Positions 21,001 through 23,603 of a DNA stretch of 23,603 nt are shown in pieces (position 1 is the stretch's first letter; each line of letters starts with the position of its first letter). The stretch covers positions 1-23,603 of the IMG/VR virus record IMGVR_UViG_3300008108_004932, one strand, 5' to 3'. Origin of the DNA: a virus. The notes under the pieces were generated by a model. It had not been told where the DNA came from, did not search any database, and was given only the letters and a program-made list of their open reading frames with translations. The position numbers and the translations under genes were made by a program.

Positions 21001-21569
21001 GCCCAGTAAGATGCACTGGTCTTATCTTTATTTGTTAAGCAACGATGACGAGCAACGAAAGAACGAACTCTTGCTGGATCATTATACTTCTTTGCCATTC
21101 CTGATTGACTGAAGTTTACTTTCTTAACACCACCATCGCTGGTGCGCACATAAACTGCACCACCACTTCCTTGACGAAATGGTTTGCCAATACCTTTACC
21201 GCCTGTTGGATCGTCCGCCTCATTTACAGGAACGCAGTTAGGCACCATCTTGTCACCTTTCTTCTTCATTCCTTTTTGAACGTAACCCGTCCAGCATTCT
21301 TCAAGACCTTCTTCGATTGGATAATCAAGAACAACTAATTGCCCTTCATATTCAGCAATCTCACCAATATCACTTTCTAGCAAATCAATTTCCCATTCAT
21401 CTGCTGGAACGTACAATCCACGTTCATAAAGTTTCTTGGCTTCACGAATCAACTCGAAGAACTTTTCAGAACCAGGACGAAAAACGTTTTCAGTAAATGA
21501 AATTCTTTCATCCAAGTGATACTTAACTGCTTCCGACAAAGTTACTTCTTCGTTGATTTTATGAGTCAT
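20952..21569 (-). CDS. conserved T4-like marine phage protein, 205 aa
   Basis: Two recognisable parts. Residues about 25-90 (ENVFRPGSEKFFELIREAKK, then LLESDIGEIAEYEGQLVVLD and YPIEEG) form a phage-specific domain. The middle has WTGYVQKGMKKKGDKMVPNC, a sequence seen in phage proteins of unknown role. The C-terminal part, NDPARVRSFVARHRC followed by TSASYWACRWPR, is a Cys/Arg/Trp-rich domain shared by several phage structural or scaffold-associated proteins. I cannot name a function. It directly follows regA with a 4-base overlap, and is the first gene of the insertion between regA and 43. Confidence 0.75.
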   Translation of the reverse strand: MTHKINEEVTLSEAVKYHLDERISFTENVFRPGSEKFFELIREAKKLYERGLYVPADEWEIDLLESDIGEIAEYEGQLVVLDYPIEEGLEECWTGYVQKGMKKKGDKMVPNCVPVNEADDPTGGKGIGKPFRQGSGGAVYVRTSDGGVKKVNFSQSGMAKKYNDPARVRSFVARHRCLTNKDKTSASYWACRWPRYFSNSGKTWW

Positions 21570-21973
21570 TGCTGTCTTGGCTCCAACTTACGACCGATAT
21601 TATATTTAGCAACTAATTGCCAGTCGTTTTTATCTTTGAACGCAATAATTTTAATTTGCGATAAAGGTGCACGAGGCTCTACAATTTTCTCAGGATTTAC
21701 AACTTTTAGTAAACCCCATTCTTCAAGAAGGTTTGCGATTGAATTGCGACGAGCAAGATCGTTATCCGAAATGCTTGAGGCTTTACCATCTAACAAAAAT
21801 AATTCTTTGAAGTGCACAATATAGTAACGACCTTGCTTGTGTAAAATGTGGCAAGATTGATATAGAATATTTTCTTTTTTGGCTGCTACGCCGATGCGCG
21901 TTAGTGTTTCGCGAATCTTGAGGAAGTCGTCGGCATTCTGTAGCGTCACTTCCACTAAATTATCAACACTCAT
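21566..21973 (-). CDS. regA: RegA translational repressor
   Basis: RNA-binding protein that blocks ribosome access on early phage mRNAs, including clamp-loader and polymerase genes in T4. The 135 residues follow T4 RegA almost throughout: DDFLKIRETLTRIGVAAKKE, YQSCHILHKQGRYYIVHFKE, LFLLDG, RRNSIANLLEEWGLLKVVN and a final DWQLVAKYNIG. The ATG at 21973 is chosen because AGGTG lies 6 bases upstream; an upstream GTG (21982) is also in frame. The C-terminus has about 10 extra residues (RKLEPRQQ). The start follows gene 62 by one base. Confidence 0.96.
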   Translation of the reverse strand: MSVDNLVEVTLQNADDFLKIRETLTRIGVAAKKENILYQSCHILHKQGRYYIVHFKELFLLDGKASSISDNDLARRNSIANLLEEWGLLKVVNPEKIVEPRAPLSQIKIIAFKDKNDWQLVAKYNIGRKLEPRQQ

Positions 21974-21974
21974 T

Positions 21975-22346
21975 TCAGTCACCTATTTTAGTTTTTTCTT
22001 TTATAATCTCAATTTGCTCATCTGTCAGTACTTTTAAAGCGTCTGCAGCCTTTGCGTCAGAATAATTAAAAAATAACTTTACCGATTGCAAACTATCCTC
22101 TTTTATGGGTTTTTCCCATTTGGCGAAGGATCGTTTCTTCGCTCGAACTATATTTATTAAATAGTCATATTGAGGCTTTTTGTCGAGACCGAAATTGACG
22201 TTCATTTGGTTTGCATACATAACGCAATCCATATGGTACGAAAGTGCCTTATTTACGATAAACGGATTGTAGTCTTTTTCATCCTCCAATACTGGGGTTT
22301 TGGTTTGTAAAATGCTTGGTACAATATCTTTAAATAAGTCAGCCAT
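21975..22346 (-). CDS. 62: clamp loader small subunit (T4 gp62 family)
   Basis: A 123-residue protein at the T4 position between 44 and regA. Recognisable gp62 features: YNPFIVNKALSYHMDCVMYA, MNVNFGLDKKPQYDYLINIV, AKKRSFAKWEKP and FFNYSDAKAADALKVL. T4 gp62 is 187 residues; cyanophage versions are of about the present size. It forms the gp44-gp62 clamp loader that opens and loads the gp45 sliding clamp. Its Shine-Dalgarno lies within the end of gene 44. Confidence 0.92.
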   Translation of the reverse strand: MADLFKDIVPSILQTKTPVLEDEKDYNPFIVNKALSYHMDCVMYANQMNVNFGLDKKPQYDYLINIVRAKKRSFAKWEKPIKEDSLQSVKLFFNYSDAKAADALKVLTDEQIEIIKEKTKIGD

Positions 22347-22347
22347 A

Positions 22348-23141
22348 TCACTTAAACTCGCAATCGACCATCAATTCAGTCAGGAAAGCCATTAGATTGA
22401 TTTCCTGATCTGCTGCGAATGCAGCCTGATACTGATATTTACCGAGCAAGATCACCGCCATTGGAATGGTGGCTGGATTGAGGATATCGTACAGTTTGTC
22501 ATAAATATCGCGCATGATACGGTGCGTATCATTTTCGGCATTTTGAGCGACCCACTTACGAACGTTTCGGAAATCCTTGTCTTTCAGATAAGCAATCAAT
22601 TCCGTAACCTTAACATCGCTGACCTGAGCCAGAATACCAACGTCGATATTCCCACCCACGCTGTAGCGTTGAAGTTCGTTTAGAACGCGACGATAATCTG
22701 GGAAGAATTTAGTGATGAGTTCGGCAACGACCTTCAGATCATACTGAACCTTTTCTTCTTTTAGAATCTGCTCAACACGCTTCATAAACGCAGAAGCCAT
22801 CTTGGCTTTGTTACCGTTTTGAAGTTTGAAGTCAATTACCGCACAACGAGAATGTAGCGGTTGAATGATGCGATTCTTAAAGTTACACGTGAAGATAAAC
22901 GAACAGTTTTTAGAAAACTCTTCGATCACACCACGAAACAATCACAACCAATTTCCTCGCACATGGCGCGAGCAACAGTCGTCTTACCAACACCCGCCGA
23001 TCCAGAAAGGATCATGTTCGGGATTTCTTTTCTTTCTACATATTCCTGAAATGTTTTCTTAAAGGTCTCAGGAAGAATACACTCAGCAATGGTCTTGGGT
23101 CGATACTTTTCGACCCACAACATTTCTACACTTTGCAACAT
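22348..23141 (-). pseudogene. 44: clamp loader large subunit (T4 gp44) with internal deletion
   Basis: An AAA+ ATPase in two frames. The first 71 codons have MLWVEKYRPKTIAEC and Walker A GSAGVGKTTVARAM, then stop after CDCFVV at 22926. From about 22938 another frame gives FRGVIEEFSKNCSFIF, TCNFKNRI (sensor 1), LHSRCAVIDF (SRC Arg finger) and the complete C-terminal domain. The 50-55 residues normally between (including the Walker B DEAD box) are absent. T4 gp44 has 319 residues; here about 267 remain. The two sides share TTTCGTGGT-like sequence at the joint. AGGGG lies 7 bases before the ATG. Confidence 0.88.
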
Positions 23142-23171
23142 AATATATCCCCTTCATAATAAAATATAAAA

Positions 23172-23483
23172 TCACTCAGTCACTATTCTACGCCATTTAC
23201 CGTTTGTAAGCAAGTACATTTCGCCATCTGGTCCAACAGTCATACTTGCCTTCACATGCCGTTCAGTTCCAGAAACAAACTGCGACCCAAAACGGAATGT
23301 ATTAGGTTCAATTGGACGCAGTTCGCCATACTCTGCACCAAGAGTTAGTTTACCATTGAAACCAGTGGATTCAATTTCCTTGATACATTTTGTCTTTTCA
23401 GTGTCTGGCAAAACGGCTGCGGCGGCAACTACGCCACCACCAGCAAGACCAAGGTACTTGAAGAAATTACGTCTTGTTGCCAT
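23172..23483 (-). CDS. small Tat-signal phage protein, 103 aa
   Basis: The N-terminus MATRRNFFKYLGLAGGGVVA contains the twin-arginine motif TRRNFFK followed by a moderately hydrophobic, Gly/Ala-rich stretch ending about residue 25, typical of Tat export signals. The mature part has 75-80 residues, two parallel beta-like segments (NTFRFGSQFVSGTERHVKAS and GEMYLLTNGKWRRIV) and no recognised domain. The ATG at 23483 is chosen because GGGAG lies 7 bases upstream; a longer in-frame form would reach into the upstream gene. It would be exported folded to the periplasm or stay membrane-anchored. Confidence 0.75.
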   Translation of the reverse strand: MATRRNFFKYLGLAGGGVVAAAAVLPDTEKTKCIKEIESTGFNGKLTLGAEYGELRPIEPNTFRFGSQFVSGTERHVKASMTVGPDGEMYLLTNGKWRRIVTE

Positions 23484-23603
23484 ACTTGTGCTCCCATAAC
23501 GAATAAAGTGCAATACCAATCATTAACATGACTGGAGGCGCAGAATACGGAATCCAATGGAAGTATGTGTTTACAAGAGCGAAAATTGCTGTCAACAAAA
23601 TTA
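23467..23603 (-). CDS. membrane protein, C-terminal fragment
   Basis: The window edge cuts this gene; 44 codons remain after 2 bases of a split codon. The sequence ILLTAIFALVNTYFHWIPYS followed by PPVMLMIGIALYSLWEHKYG has two hydrophobic segments. The stop overlaps the Tat-signal gene start by 17 bases. It probably is a small inner-membrane protein, perhaps connected with the exported neighbour. No family can be named. Confidence 0.6.
   Translation of the reverse strand, partial: ILLTAIFALVNTYFHWIPYSAPPVMLMIGIALYSLWEHKYGNKT

Noticed and set aside
1-23603. tRNA genes, integrase/attachment sites, transposons
   Set aside because: I found no cloverleaf-like sequence, no recombinase motif and no terminal inverted repeats; nearly all bases are in minus-strand genes.

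Overview
The window is a piece of a T4-like (Straboviridae/cyanophage/pelagiphage-type) myovirus genome from an aquatic, probably marine, setting. Every gene I can support is on the minus strand, so transcription runs from position 23603 towards 1. The T4 core replication block is recognisable in T4 order: gene 44 (clamp loader large subunit), 62 (small subunit), regA (translational repressor), 43 (DNA polymerase), uvsX (recombinase) and 41 (helicase). The passengers (Hsp20, dUTPase, 2OG-Fe(II) oxygenases, cupin, dTDP-sugar genes) are typical of marine T4-like phages. No photosynthesis gene, tRNA, integrase or structural gene is present. The host is unproven; the dTDP-sugar enzymes, a DUF1289 protein and a Tat signal suggest a Gram-negative proteobacterium or cyanobacterium.

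Layout in transcription order. 23603-21566: end of a membrane protein, a Tat-signal protein, then 44-62-regA. 21569-17971: phage 205-aa protein, cupin, dUTPase, Hsp20, dCMP deaminase and two tandem PKHD-type 2OG oxygenases. 17902-14649: a tight series of about 14 very small genes (many known only as conserved phage ORFs, three of them membrane proteins), two of which start behind near-identical promoter repeats. 14609-10407: a 2OG oxygenase, four glycosyltransferase-like proteins and a broken SAM methyltransferase. 10414-9644: three small genes, the last an Sm-like protein interrupted by an in-frame TGA. 9647-4261: genes 43, uvsX, a 166-aa protein and 41. 4264-2012: two zinc-metallopeptidase-like proteins and a nuclease-like protein. 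1988-1: rmlB, rmlA and the start of an RmlD-like reductase.

How it works together. The core block makes the fork: polymerase, clamp loader, helicase, recombinase. dUTPase and dCMP deaminase supply dUMP/dTMP precursors. rmlA and rmlB make activated dTDP-sugars, and the glycosyltransferase/2OG/methyltransferase cluster could place sugars or hydroxyl groups on virion proteins, DNA or host glycan. In T4, regA and 43 are neighbours; here about 11.9 kb of accessory genes is inserted exactly between them.

Several reading frames are damaged: gene 44 lacks its Walker B region, a methyltransferase has lost an internal piece, one 2OG gene and one tiny gene carry a 1-nt frameshift, the Sm-like gene has an in-frame TGA, and Hsp20 ends early. 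Because gene 44 should be essential, part of this may be assembly or amplification error rather than biology. The most interesting biological candidates are a metallopeptidase with a capsid-targeting-like N-terminus, the duplicated leaderless promoter element, and the duplicated glycosyltransferase-like gene that has lost its DXD motif. Gene coverage is nearly complete; there is no stretch over 300 bases without a gene.
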